A DNA stretch of 64,000 bases from Desmospora activa DSM 45169 (GTDB lineage: Bacteria > Bacillota > Bacilli > Thermoactinomycetales > DSM-45169): contig NZ_PZZP01000001.1 of the NCBI RefSeq assembly GCF_003046315.1, positions 2,604,001 through 2,668,000 of the forward strand, read 5' to 3'. Below the pieces are notes generated by a model that was given only the letters and a program-made list of their open reading frames with translations, had not been told where the DNA came from and did not search any database. Positions 52,660 to 61,475 of the stretch are shown in pieces (positions within the stretch are counted from its first letter, which is position 1; each line of letters starts with the position of its first letter). The position numbers and the translations under genes were made by a program.

Positions 52660-54155
52660 CAAAGAATAACACCATCTTTAAAAATCGCAATTTCTTTATA
52701 ACCGAATCGTTCATTTTGAGTATTTTTTTCACCGGAAGCTAGTTGAATCAGATATTGAAATAAGTCGGACGACAATGTACCGATGTCGTTTCCCTCAAGC
52801 AAACTTCCGGCGTTAAAGTCGATCCAATTTTTCTTTTTTTCATAGAGCTGACTGTTGGTCGATATTTTTACCGTTGGAACCGGCCCACCAAAGGGGGTTC
52901 CCCGGCCGGTGGTAAACAGGACGATGTGCGCGCCAGCAGCGGATAACGCCGTCACCGAAACGAGATCATTTCCCGGGCCTTGAACAATATTCAACCCTGG
53001 TTTGGTCACGCGCCCTCCGTAGGGAAGGATATCCATCACCGGGGCAAAGCCGCCTTTTTGCACACAGCCCAGTGATTTTTCCTCCAATGTGGTGATCCCC
53101 CCTTCTTTATTGCCGGGGGAGGGATTTTCATAAACCGGTTGTCCGTGTTTGATAAAGTAATCTTTAAACCCGTTGATCAGTCCCACCATTTGCGTAAAAA
53201 CATGCTCATTTTCCGCCCGTTGCATCAAGATCGTCTCCGCGCCAAACATCTCCGGCACCTCTGTCAACACTGTCGTCCCTCCATGGGCGATTAGACGGTC
53301 GGAAAAAGCCCCCACCAACGGATTGGCGGTAATGCCGGAAAATCCATCGGAACCACCACATTTTAACCCTACTCGTAAGCGGGAAACCGGAACCGGTTGC
53401 CGGGAAAAGGAAGCCGCATAATCGCTCAGTTCCTCAATCAACGCCAATCCTTCTTCAATCTCATCCGCCGCTTCCTGTACACCTAAAAACTTCACCCGCT
53501 CTTCCTCATAAGGGCCGATTGCCTCTTTAAATGACGCCAGATAATTGTTTTCACATCCCAATCCCAGTACGAGCACACCAGCAGCATTAGGGTGATGGAC
53601 CAACGACGCCAAGATTTTTTGCGTATTGTGCAGATCGTCCCCCAACTGAGAACAGCCAAAGGGGTGCGGAAAATGGTAAACGCCATCTACCCCCTCCCGC
53701 TGAAAACGCTCATTCCCTAAGCGAGCGATCATCTCAGCCGTCTTATTGATACAACCGACGGTATTGATAATCCAGATTTCATTTCGCACCCCTACCTCTC
53801 CATTTTTGCGGATATATCCTTGGAATGTGGGGAGAGACGAGGTTTCTTTCGCTTTTTCGCTTTTGGTGGGAAGGTACTCATATTCCAATGCACCGGTCAA
53901 ACCGGTTTGAACATTGTGCGTGTGTACCCATTCCCCAGTTTGAATCAAGGTGGAAGCTTTTCCGATGGGATAGCCGTATTTGATGATGTCGGCCCCAACC
54001 GCCACCTCCCTGATGGCAATCTTATGCCCCGAGGGAACGTTATCTTTCAGTATCACTTCTCCTTTCTCCACCTGTACACTCTCTCCCGCCGCATAATCGC
54101 GTAAGGCTACAACCACCGTATCATCGGGATGCACTTTTAACCATTGTGATCGCAT
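52659..54155 (-). CDS. uxaA: altronate dehydratase
   Basis: A 498-residue enzyme converting altronate to 2-keto-3-deoxygluconate in galacturonate catabolism. The N-terminal SAF-like domain (about 1-95) starts SQWLKVHPDDTVVVALRDY. The large catalytic domain contains HPFGCSQLGDDLHNT, VLGLGCENN, GLKCGGSDGFSG and TTGRGTPFGGPVPTVKIS. ATG 54155 follows GGGGGA. The operator TAACAACGTTGTTA lies 12 bp before the start, linking it to the uronate regulon. Confidence 0.94.
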   Translation of the reverse strand: MRSQWLKVHPDDTVVVALRDYAAGESVQVEKGEVILKDNVPSGHKIAIREVAVGADIIKYGYPIGKASTLIQTGEWVHTHNVQTGLTGALEYEYLPTKSEKAKETSSLPTFQGYIRKNGEVGVRNEIWIINTVGCINKTAEMIARLGNERFQREGVDGVYHFPHPFGCSQLGDDLHNTQKILASLVHHPNAAGVLVLGLGCENNYLASFKEAIGPYEEERVKFLGVQEAADEIEEGLALIEELSDYAASFSRQPVPVSRLRVGLKCGGSDGFSGITANPLVGAFSDRLIAHGGTTVLTEVPEMFGAETILMQRAENEHVFTQMVGLINGFKDYFIKHGQPVYENPSPGNKEGGITTLEEKSLGCVQKGGFAPVMDILPYGGRVTKPGLNIVQGPGNDLVSVTALSAAGAHIVLFTTGRGTPFGGPVPTVKISTNSQLYEKKKNWIDFNAGSLLEGNDIGTLSSDLFQYLIQLASGEKNTQNERFGYKEIAIFKDGVIL

Positions 54156-54166
54156 GCCAATCCCCC

Positions 54167-54180
54167 TAACAACGTTGTTA
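54167..54180. promoter_or_regulatory. uronate-regulon operator at uxaA
   Basis: TAACAACGTTGTTA, a perfect 14-bp palindrome with central CG, of LacI-family type. The same 14-mer occurs at 56464 and 62305. Confidence 0.8.
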
Positions 54181-54322
54181 AAATGAAGTAAAAAAATAAC
54201 GCTAACCCTTTCCATGTAAGCAGGCGAGAGGGATTTTTGAGTCTTTCAAAAACCCCTTCCATTTTGAAGTCGATCTGTCTCACTCTGCTCATGAGAAAAT
54301 GACGGATCGATTTCTTATATGA

Positions 54323-54958
54323 CTAAGAAGTGCTTTGATCGGCAAATCGTTCTTCTGCTTTGGAAAAAACAATCATGGACAACTTCATAATGACAAAAGC
54401 GACCAAACTAAAACCAAACGCGGGAATCAGACCCGGCAGATAGACATACAGACAGCCGATAAGAAAAATAGATACAAACATCAACAAGGTAAGCGGTAAG
54501 TGGGACATGCCCAAACCCAGCGCACACCTTACATATTGCAGAATCCCCATGCGGTAGTGGACAAAAGCCGGAAAAGCATACAGGACTGTAATCGCAAGCA
54601 AAAACAATAAGCTGAGGAAAAACAGACTTAAAGCAAGCCCCACCCATCCGTCAACCAGACGAAATACCCACAGATCGACAAACAGAACGGCTGCAACCAC
54701 AAACAACAACCACCCCAGTAGATTGGCTCCCCAAAATTCGCGGCGGTACGATTGCCAATAGGTGCGAAAGACGGGTACATCCTCCCGCCCTAAAAACCAT
54801 TGGCGCAAAACTGCAAACATGCCTGCGGTAGCGGGAGCCACTCCGAGGATCACGCCGCCCAACAGTGTAAAAAGCAGCCATAAAATGTGGAGATAAGCCA
54901 GTCTCATGATCCATTCACACCATTGGTACAACACGCCTGTCAGTCCACGGTACTCCAA
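54323..54958 (-). CDS. YesL-family (DUF624) membrane protein
   Basis: A 211-residue protein with about six membrane helices matching DUF624/YesL. It includes LHILWLLFTLLGGVILGVAP and GMFAVLRQWFLG near the N-terminus. In B. subtilis yesL belongs to the rhamnogalacturonan cluster, and relatives occur beside pectin genes. The TTG at 54958 lies eight bases after AAGGAG. Its location between uxaA and pectate lyase fits a role in uptake or envelope, not proven. Confidence 0.83.
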   Translation of the reverse strand: MEYRGLTGVLYQWCEWIMRLAYLHILWLLFTLLGGVILGVAPATAGMFAVLRQWFLGREDVPVFRTYWQSYRREFWGANLLGWLLFVVAAVLFVDLWVFRLVDGWVGLALSLFFLSLLFLLAITVLYAFPAFVHYRMGILQYVRCALGLGMSHLPLTLLMFVSIFLIGCLYVYLPGLIPAFGFSLVAFVIMKLSMIVFSKAEERFADQSTS

Positions 54959-55158
54959 TTGACCCACTCCTTTTTAGCCACCGCTCTTTTGGTCATCTGG
55001 ATCATGTAGTTAAAAAAGGCGCATCTTTCGTTCCGCCGTTTGTAGTAAGCGCTATCAATCCTATTTTACTATATTACAGCACTTCTTTCATCCCATCGTT
55101 TTTATCATGCGTTTGAGAAACAGTGCAGCCATCACCAAAACATCGAATCACGATCCAC

Positions 55159-55201
55159 AAAAAAGGGCCGTCACCCCAACTACCATGGGGTATGGCCCTT
55201 T
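55159..55201 (-). terminator. pectate lyase terminator
   Basis: AAAGGGCC pairs with GGCCCTTT, enclosing a CCCCA/TGGGG stem, followed by TTTTGTGG on the minus strand. The 54968-55158 stretch shows no gene. Confidence 0.78.
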
Positions 55202-55257
55202 AATTTTACGATTGATCGCAAGGTGCAAATCGAGAGAACGGCTACTCCTTCAACCGA

Positions 55258-56220
55258 TCACAATTTACCCGCTCCGGCACCATTTCGCACCCGATCGGGA
55301 ACATTTGCGGCATTGTCAGGGGAATAGCTGTAGGGTGGATTAAAAGCGGAACCCCGTGTTTCCGGCGTACCGGAGTTGCTATAAACATTGTTCCGCTCAA
55401 CTAGATCCCCCGGACCGGAAGAACCGTAACCTACATGGGTCGGATTGCTCACATTGCGGAAATAGTTGGATTCAACCACAACATCCGCTTCCATCGTGGA
55501 GGCAATTCCATACCCTCTCACCGCATCATAATAGTTGTTAAACACATGAACCTCACCAAATCGAACCCGTGGATGGCGAGAACCGGTTCCCTCAAACCAG
55601 TTGTGGTGATAAGTAACTTTTAGATGACCTCTATCTTCGGGAGCATTATCGGTGTTGCCGACCAGGGAGGTTTTATCATGGTTTTGAAAGCGGTTCCAAG
55701 AAACGGTGACATAACTGGACTGGCGATTGATATCGACCAAACCATCATAAGCGTTACTAAATGTATTGTGATCGATCCAGATGTGATGGCTGCCGTAACC
55801 CACATTGATGGCATCATCATTTGAGCCGGAGAACGTGAGGTTTTGGATGATGATGTTGTTGACACTGCGGAGGTTGAAACCACCGTTGGTGATGCGGGCA
55901 TTGGAGCCCAATCCGATGATCGTTTTGTCGGAGGCTACCCGATGCATGCCCGCAGGCAATGAGATTGTACCGGACACTTGGATAATGCGGGGACCGGTAG
56001 CCTGCATTTGGTTGATTAAATCCGTGGCATTGGAAACAGTCACAGTGCTGCCACCTGCACCGCCGGTAGTACTCCCATTAACGGAGGCAAATCCTACTGG
56101 GGTGGCAGCGATTTCCACGTCCTGTTTGCCGACATCAGCCTCTACCGCCGAGAGAGGCAGAAAAGGAATCCCAACTAGTACCAAACTGACTGCCACATAC
56201 CACACAAATGCTTTTTTCAT
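55258..56220 (-). CDS. secreted pectate lyase, PL1 family
   Basis: A 320-residue exported enzyme that cleaves polygalacturonate by beta-elimination. The signal peptide (about 1-28) ends near VEADVGK. The parallel beta-helix core contains VGYGSHHIWIDHNTF, YDGLVDINRQSSYVTVSWN and HLKVTYHHNWFEGTGSRHPR, with the catalytic Arg in RHPRVR. ATG 56220 follows AGGGGAG by eight bases. Upstream are the TAACAACGTTGTTA operator and a perfect cre, so it is induced by uronates and repressed by glucose. Confidence 0.95.
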   Translation of the reverse strand: MKKAFVWYVAVSLVLVGIPFLPLSAVEADVGKQDVEIAATPVGFASVNGSTTGGAGGSTVTVSNATDLINQMQATGPRIIQVSGTISLPAGMHRVASDKTIIGLGSNARITNGGFNLRSVNNIIIQNLTFSGSNDDAINVGYGSHHIWIDHNTFSNAYDGLVDINRQSSYVTVSWNRFQNHDKTSLVGNTDNAPEDRGHLKVTYHHNWFEGTGSRHPRVRFGEVHVFNNYYDAVRGYGIASTMEADVVVESNYFRNVSNPTHVGYGSSGPGDLVERNNVYSNSGTPETRGSAFNPPYSYSPDNAANVPDRVRNGAGAGKL

Positions 56221-56463
56221 CTGATACTCCCCTTTTTTAAAAATTTCCCCCATTCAATCGCTTGCAACCAAGATCACACCCTCCTATTTTTACAGCCGAC
56301 ACCTCCTCGCAGGGCAACAATCCAGCACCACAAAACTGATCCGATCGGTCGATGACTAAGCTCCGTCAGCAAGCGGAATTCCCTTATGCTCCTGTAATAG
56401 ACCGTCATTTACCACCGGAATGAAGGGGGATAGGGGAATTCTTTTCAATCATTTATACAATTA

Positions 56464-56477
56464 TAACAACGTTGTTA
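56464..56477. promoter_or_regulatory. uronate-regulon operator at the pectate lyase gene
   Basis: TAACAACGTTGTTA, identical to the sites at uxaA and the iolB operon. TATAAT overlaps its downstream end on the minus strand, so a bound repressor would block RNA polymerase. Confidence 0.8.
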
Positions 56478-56500
56478 TTTGACAATATTATAATTAATCA

Positions 56501-56514
56501 TGTAAACGCTTTCA
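56501..56514. promoter_or_regulatory. perfect cre upstream of pectate lyase
   Basis: TGTAAACGCTTTCA matches all specified bases of TGNAANCGNTTNCA. It lies about 285 bp before the pectate lyase start and near the end of kduD's terminator. Confidence 0.75.
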
Positions 56515-56534
56515 ACTATTTTTTTATTTTTGGT

Positions 56535-56565
56535 CAAAAAAAAGCGTGTGGAGTAATCCACACGC
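56535..56565 (-). terminator. kduD terminator
   Basis: GCGTGTGGA pairs with TCCACACGC around TTAC, followed by eight Ts on the minus strand. It ends the iolB-uxaB-GH105-kduI-kduD run. Confidence 0.92.
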
Positions 56566-56640
56566 AGGTTGATGATCATAAAGGGCTGGTCCCGATTTCC
56601 GTCTCCGCGTCTCTTCCCAGCTTCACAAACCGATTCCAGA

Positions 56641-57402
56641 TCATCTTCCCATCCATCCTCCGTCTACAACTAACACATGACCATTTACATAATTGGACGC
56701 AGCAGAAGCTAAAAAGAGGGCTGCACCGACCAAATCATCCGGCTTTCCCCATCTACCGGCAGGAATCCGGCTCAGAATTTGTTCGTTTCGCTCTTCATTT
56801 TTCCGCAAGGCTTCCGTGTTATTGGTAGCAATATATCCAGGTGCAATGGCATTGACTTGCACCCCTAACGGCGCCCATTCGTTGGCCAGCGCCTTTGTCA
56901 ACCCCGCCACGGCATGTTTGCTCGCTGTATAGGAGGGAACCGTAATGCCTCCTTGAAACGATAACAGCGAGGCAATATTGATAATTTTGCCCGCACCACG
57001 GCGCAACATCGGCTGTGCCAGCAGTTGTGTCAATAGGAACAGTGAATTTAGATTGGTATCGATCACTTCCTGCCAATCCTCGTACTGGAACTTTGCCGCC
57101 GGAGAACGGCGGATGATACCGGCATTATTTACCAGGATATCGATATCGGCACCGGCAAGTTGATTCTCACAAGCGACTTTCACTCCTGCTGGATCGGACA
57201 AATCGATCAGGATCGTCCGGCAGGAACGGCCGGTGGCGGCAATCCGCTCTTCCGTTTCTTGCATATTGTCACGATGGCCGTGCAAAATCAGATCAGCCCC
57301 CGCTTGTGCCAACCCGACCGCAATCGCTTGCCCGATCCCTGTGCGCGCACCAGTCACCAACGCGGTCTTCCCTTCTAGCGAAAACCAGTCGACACTTCCC
57401 AC
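56641..57402 (-). CDS. kduD: 2-dehydro-3-deoxy-D-gluconate 5-dehydrogenase
   Basis: A 253-residue short-chain dehydrogenase. The NAD site is VTGARTGIGQAIAVGLA (about 16-32), the catalytic Ser/Tyr/Lys are in NIASLLSFQGG and VPSYTASKHAVAG, and NNAG is near residue 94. It reduces 3-deoxy-D-glycero-2,5-hexodiulosonate to 2-keto-3-deoxygluconate. The GTG start follows AAGGAGG by nine bases. A weaker operator, TTATCACGTTGATAA, lies just upstream (57418). Confidence 0.94.
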   Translation of the reverse strand: MGSVDWFSLEGKTALVTGARTGIGQAIAVGLAQAGADLILHGHRDNMQETEERIAATGRSCRTILIDLSDPAGVKVACENQLAGADIDILVNNAGIIRRSPAAKFQYEDWQEVIDTNLNSLFLLTQLLAQPMLRRGAGKIINIASLLSFQGGITVPSYTASKHAVAGLTKALANEWAPLGVQVNAIAPGYIATNNTEALRKNEERNEQILSRIPAGRWGKPDDLVGAALFLASAASNYVNGHVLVVDGGWMGR

Positions 57403-57417
57403 AGACGCACTCCTCCT

Positions 57418-57432
57418 TTATCACGTTGATAA
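57418..57432. promoter_or_regulatory. weak operator-like dyad before kduD
   Basis: TTATCACGTTGATAA has TTATC/GATAA arms around ACGTT, related to but less symmetric than TAACAACGTTGTTA. It overlaps the region just before the kduD ribosome site. Confidence 0.4.
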
Positions 57433-57615
57433 CCTTCACTCCTCCCAAGACAATCAAGGCATGTGGTTCCCAGGAGAAGGGGATTACCACTATCAAAACG
57501 ATCAGATGTCAAATTTGTTGATACCTCTATTCTCGGATAGCGGAGGAGAAATGGTTAAGCCTCCAAGCACGAAAGAAGCTGGAGTGTTTTGCTAGGCTCC
57601 GGAATGAAGTGGAGG

Positions 57616-58449
57616 TTATTTTAGGTCCTCCATCGCAACGGCATCCATATCTTTAAAGGTATAATTCTCCCCGCCCATCGCCCAGATAAAGGTGTAAGGG
57701 CTGGTACCCGCTCCGCTGTGAATGGACCAGCTCGGTGAGATAACCGCTTGTTCGTTTTTCACTACCAGGTGACGGGTTTCCTGCGGTTCTCCCATCAGAT
57801 GGAACACGCGTGCCTGTTCATCCATATCAAAATAAAGATATACCTCCATCCGGCGGTCATGTAGATGGGGAGGCATCGTATTCCAAATGTTGTTGGGCTT
57901 TAGCAGAGTCATCCCCATCATCAACTGACAACTTTGCACTCCGTCAGCGTGGATATATTGGTAGATGGTTCGTTCGTTAGATGATTCCAATGAACCGAGA
58001 TGAACGGGATTGGCTTCTGCCAATGCGATTTTGGCGGTTGGATATGATTGGTGTGCCAAAGTGGAGACAAAATACACCTTTGCCGGTTGCGACGGGTCTT
58101 GACTGCGAAGGCTCACTTCGCGGGCGCCTTTGCCAACATATAGCCCGTCTTTGTGTTGCAACAGATGCTCTTCTCCATCTATGGTGATGACTGTCGGCCC
58201 GCCAATGGCGATAAAGCCCACCTCGCGCCGCTCCAGAAAATAATCCGTCCGCAATTCAGCGGGAACTTCTAATGCCAGTGTTTCTTTTACTGGAACAGCT
58301 CCCCCCACGATTACGCGATCATGGTGTGTGTAAACCAGTTTGATTTGATCCGGTTGAAATAGGTCCTCAATCAAATATTCCTGACGCAGTCGCTCCGTCG
58401 TATACTGTTTTGCCTCAACTGGATTGGTTGCATGGCGAATTTCCATCAT
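57616..58449 (-). CDS. kduI: 5-dehydro-4-deoxy-D-glucuronate isomerase
   Basis: A 277-residue cupin enzyme that isomerises the unsaturated-uronate-derived keto acid for KduD. The zinc site is visible as PPHLHDRRMEVYLYFDM (two His and a Glu) near residues 195-211, with SIHSGAGTSPYTFIWAMGGEN near the end. GGGGATG precedes ATG. It lies between the GH105 and kduD genes, in pathway order. Confidence 0.95.
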   Translation of the reverse strand: MMEIRHATNPVEAKQYTTERLRQEYLIEDLFQPDQIKLVYTHHDRVIVGGAVPVKETLALEVPAELRTDYFLERREVGFIAIGGPTVITIDGEEHLLQHKDGLYVGKGAREVSLRSQDPSQPAKVYFVSTLAHQSYPTAKIALAEANPVHLGSLESSNERTIYQYIHADGVQSCQLMMGMTLLKPNNIWNTMPPHLHDRRMEVYLYFDMDEQARVFHLMGEPQETRHLVVKNEQAVISPSWSIHSGAGTSPYTFIWAMGGENYTFKDMDAVAMEDLK

Positions 58450-58541
58450 TTCATCCCCTTTCGCTTAATCGTAGCTAATACCTGTCCATTGATTGGTCAG
58501 GAGGAAGGATTACGGAGTCAATGATTCTCCCAATTTGGCGC

Positions 58542-59648
58542 CTAAGCATGACGGAGGCATGCTTCCACTTCGACACAAGCGAGTACAAACGCCCCCACAC
58601 CGTGCAGATCATTTTCACATTTAGAGCGGTTGACATAGTGTTTATAATCGCCTACACCTGTTCCAATGCAGATGTTGGGCAGTACAAATGTTTCTGTATC
58701 ATGGGAATCTATTTGTTGCAGTAACCCTTGAAACCCTTTCTCTACCACCGATCGATAACGGGCATCGATATAACCTTGGGTAATCGCTTTGGCAATGGTG
58801 TAGACAAAAAGGGAACTGCATGAAGTCTCCAACCAGTTGTCAGGGTGATCTCCCTTGTCTACCACTTGATACCATAATCCAGATTCCTTATCTTGAAAAC
58901 GAATCAATCCCTGTATCAGATCCGTCAGCGCTTTAAGCAGTTCGGGACGACCCGGTGCGTCATCCGGCAGCTCAGCGAGAAAGTCAACGACAACCATCCC
59001 ATACCATCCAATCGCCCTGCCCCAAAATTCAGGGGAGCGTCCGGTTTCCGGATCTGACCAAGGCATCTGCCGACTTTCATCCCATGCATGGTATAACAGT
59101 CCTGTCTTCTCATCCTTGGTATATTTGGTCATCAAACGAAACTGGTGAAGCACGTCCTCCCAGATCTCCGGTTTTCCTACCATCCGGCCATATTGAAGCG
59201 AAAATAGTCCCCCCATATATAAACCATCTAGCCACATTTGGTAGGGATACTTGTCTTTATGCCAATAGCCGCCTTCACGCGTACGGTTAAACGTGGGAAA
59301 CAAGTGATACAACCGTTCCGCCGCTGATCGGTATTTTGACTCCTTCGTCACCTCAAACAACTGAAGTAACAGCAGTCCCGCCTGAATCGAATCTAATTCT
59401 CCTTTGGCACATACCAGATTCCCTTGGTCATCCACCAGATGATCGACATACGCCTTCATGTACTCCCAATGTTCGGTCTTTGCTGTCTTCTCCCACAACC
59501 GGTTCATCCCATGCAAAAACACACCCTGATGGTAATGCCAGCGATTGGCGGGTGGGAGCTGTGCAGGCGTATAGGTTGCGATCATAGCATCACATGCCGT
59601 CTCAGCCCATACCATCGGGGAAGCTTTTTTTAACAGCATTTTTTCCAT
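58542..59648 (-). CDS. glycoside hydrolase family 105 unsaturated uronyl hydrolase
   Basis: A 368-residue (alpha/alpha)6-barrel enzyme of the YteR/YesR type that removes the terminal 4,5-unsaturated uronic acid from lyase products. Landmarks are NRWHYHQGVFLHGMNRLW near the start, LLYHAWDESRQMPWSDPETG (catalytic Asp region) and SPEFWGRAIGWYGMVVVDFL. It has no signal peptide, so it is cytoplasmic. The start may be ATG 59648 or 59639. Confidence 0.93.
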   Translation of the reverse strand: MEKMLLKKASPMVWAETACDAMIATYTPAQLPPANRWHYHQGVFLHGMNRLWEKTAKTEHWEYMKAYVDHLVDDQGNLVCAKGELDSIQAGLLLLQLFEVTKESKYRSAAERLYHLFPTFNRTREGGYWHKDKYPYQMWLDGLYMGGLFSLQYGRMVGKPEIWEDVLHQFRLMTKYTKDEKTGLLYHAWDESRQMPWSDPETGRSPEFWGRAIGWYGMVVVDFLAELPDDAPGRPELLKALTDLIQGLIRFQDKESGLWYQVVDKGDHPDNWLETSCSSLFVYTIAKAITQGYIDARYRSVVEKGFQGLLQQIDSHDTETFVLPNICIGTGVGDYKHYVNRSKCENDLHGVGAFVLACVEVEACLRHA

Positions 59649-59744
59649 CCTTTCCACCACTCTGTTTTCCGTCTGTTGTCCAAAGTAGGGATGGGCGGAG
59701 GAAGCCCCTACTTATGCATCCCACATCGTAAGGAGTGTGGAATC

Positions 59745-61232
59745 TTAAAGCGTGGGTTCCCCCACCTCCTGCAACAGGCGTTGAACAGCCGTTTCCACAC
59801 CTACTTCCAGTAGATCCCCCAGATGGCGGGCAATCTGCTCCTCCAGCCCGGGGATACGGGAAAGATCCCTACCCCAACATGCTTCATCGGCAAGAATTTG
59901 GTGTGCCAATTTTCGCAACGATCCCTCCGCCTCTCCACAATCGTTCCATGCTTTCTCCAAGAAGCGGACAATCCCAGGCTCATCCCGTACGCCTCCTATC
60001 GTATCCCGGGAAGCAGGGCGATAAAAAAACAGAAGTGTCGCTAAGGAGAAAACAACAATGGAGGGGAGATTCCCTTTTTTCACCTGTGCCAACACGGTGG
60101 GCAGCACCCGCGCCCGGTATTTGGAGACGGCGTTTAAAGCGATATCCGTCAACAAATGCCGGTTGTAAGGGTTTTCAAATCGTTCTAACACCGATTTAGC
60201 AAAAAGCTCCAATGAGCGGGCATCCCCGTCCAGAGTGGGGATGATCTCTTGAAACAAAGCATGATGGACCAGCCGGCGCAGACGTGCGTCCTGCATCACC
60301 TCACCCACTGTCCGTTTTCCACATAGGAGACCGATGGAGAACAACAGAGTGTGAGCGCCGTTGAGCAGACGTACTTTTCGCTCTCGATGCTGATGTACAT
60401 CTCCCCAATGGACGTTTAATCCTGCTCGATGTAGTGGGAGCGCTTCCTGTGTCTCTTCGTCAGCATCGATACACAAGAGATGGTATGGTTCGCCCACGGT
60501 AAGCAAGCGATCCTCGTACCCCAATCGCTGTGCAAACGCTTCCGCTTCCGCCGCCGGATAACCGGTCACAATCCGGTCGACCAAAGTATCACAAAACCGA
60601 TTATACTTATCTACCCACTGACGAAAAGCGTGGGGCAACTGCCAATCATCCGCTTTGCGCTGAACGATCGCTTTTAACACTTGCCCGTTGTTGTCCACCA
60701 ATTCACAAGGCATAATCGTCCAACCGGCACTCGGGTCACCTTGAAACTTCCGATAACGGTGGTACAACAACACGGTTAATTTTCCAGGAAAGGAGAGCGG
60801 AGCCCGCTCAAGAGAAAATTCTTCTTCCGCATAAGTAATGCCTGCCTCGGTCGTGTTAGAAAAAACAAATTGGATCTGTCTGTTCTCCGCCGTTTGCAAA
60901 ACCGCTTCCCAATCTTCATATGGATTGATCCCCCGCTTGATCACCGAAACAATCTCGGCGTCATCCACCTGCTTCCCATCCTGGATGCCCCGCAGCACGA
61001 CTGTGTATAACCCATCCTGTGCATTCAGCTTGGGAACCACTTTGCCATGGGGAGTTGGTTGGATCGCAACCACCGATCCCTGAAACAGACCCGCACCATT
61101 CATACGATAAATCATCCAATCGATAAATCCCCGTAAAAAGTTACCTTCGCCAAATTGAAGAATCCGTTCGGGAGGGCGAATCAGTGACTCCCCCCGGTGT
61201 TGGCGTACTCGCTCTTCAGTTAGTGGCTTCAT
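59745..61232 (-). CDS. uxaB: tagaturonate reductase
   Basis: A 495-residue polyol dehydrogenase (mannitol dehydrogenase family) that reduces tagaturonate to altronate. The NAD site is RILQFGEGNFLRGFIDWMIY near the N-terminus; the catalytic region includes NGAHTLLFSIGLLCGKRTVG and KYRARVLPTVLAQV. AAGGAGG nine bases before ATG 61232 fixes the start. Much longer open sequence upstream belongs to the hairpin repeat. It feeds UxaA. Confidence 0.93.
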   Translation of the reverse strand: MKPLTEERVRQHRGESLIRPPERILQFGEGNFLRGFIDWMIYRMNGAGLFQGSVVAIQPTPHGKVVPKLNAQDGLYTVVLRGIQDGKQVDDAEIVSVIKRGINPYEDWEAVLQTAENRQIQFVFSNTTEAGITYAEEEFSLERAPLSFPGKLTVLLYHRYRKFQGDPSAGWTIMPCELVDNNGQVLKAIVQRKADDWQLPHAFRQWVDKYNRFCDTLVDRIVTGYPAAEAEAFAQRLGYEDRLLTVGEPYHLLCIDADEETQEALPLHRAGLNVHWGDVHQHRERKVRLLNGAHTLLFSIGLLCGKRTVGEVMQDARLRRLVHHALFQEIIPTLDGDARSLELFAKSVLERFENPYNRHLLTDIALNAVSKYRARVLPTVLAQVKKGNLPSIVVFSLATLLFFYRPASRDTIGGVRDEPGIVRFLEKAWNDCGEAEGSLRKLAHQILADEACWGRDLSRIPGLEEQIARHLGDLLEVGVETAVQRLLQEVGEPTL

Positions 61233-61308
61233 CACCGTCAACCTCCTTCCATCTTTACGGGCGTCTTGGCCGCCCACACGGCCCTCGTTCCTTTCAACTA
61301 GTCCCCTC

Positions 61309-61461
61309 GGGAGTGGATTCCCGCCTTCGCTCCATGCACTCACCAGTACAAGTCTCGCCTTGGTCGCTTCGCTTCCGGGTCTCGCTTTGCGTGGCCAGAG
61401 TCGCACAGAAGGAAATCCATCCCTCCCTAAATACCAATCAAAGATACTGGATGGGGCACTA
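61309..61461. repeat. dispersed hairpin repeat, long copy
   Basis: GGGAGTGGATTCCCGCC (61309-61325) and GGAAATCCATCCCTCCC (61411-61427) are imperfect inverted arms around an 85-base loop; the tail ACCAATCAAAGATACTGG follows. Arms and tail match the copy at 6.5 kb. It lies between iolB and uxaB, inside the same run of genes, and might act as an RNA element or be a non-autonomous mobile repeat. Confidence 0.7.
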
Positions 61462-61475
61462 GCAGATCAGCCTCC

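Noticed and set aside
59685-59716. Terminator between uxaB and the GH105 gene
   Set aside because: AAGTAGGG/CCCTACTT forms 8 bp but there is no T-run, and the genes appear to be one operon.
61233-61406. N-terminal extension of uxaB
   Set aside because: It reads through the hairpin repeat; AAGGAGG and family homology place the start at 61232.
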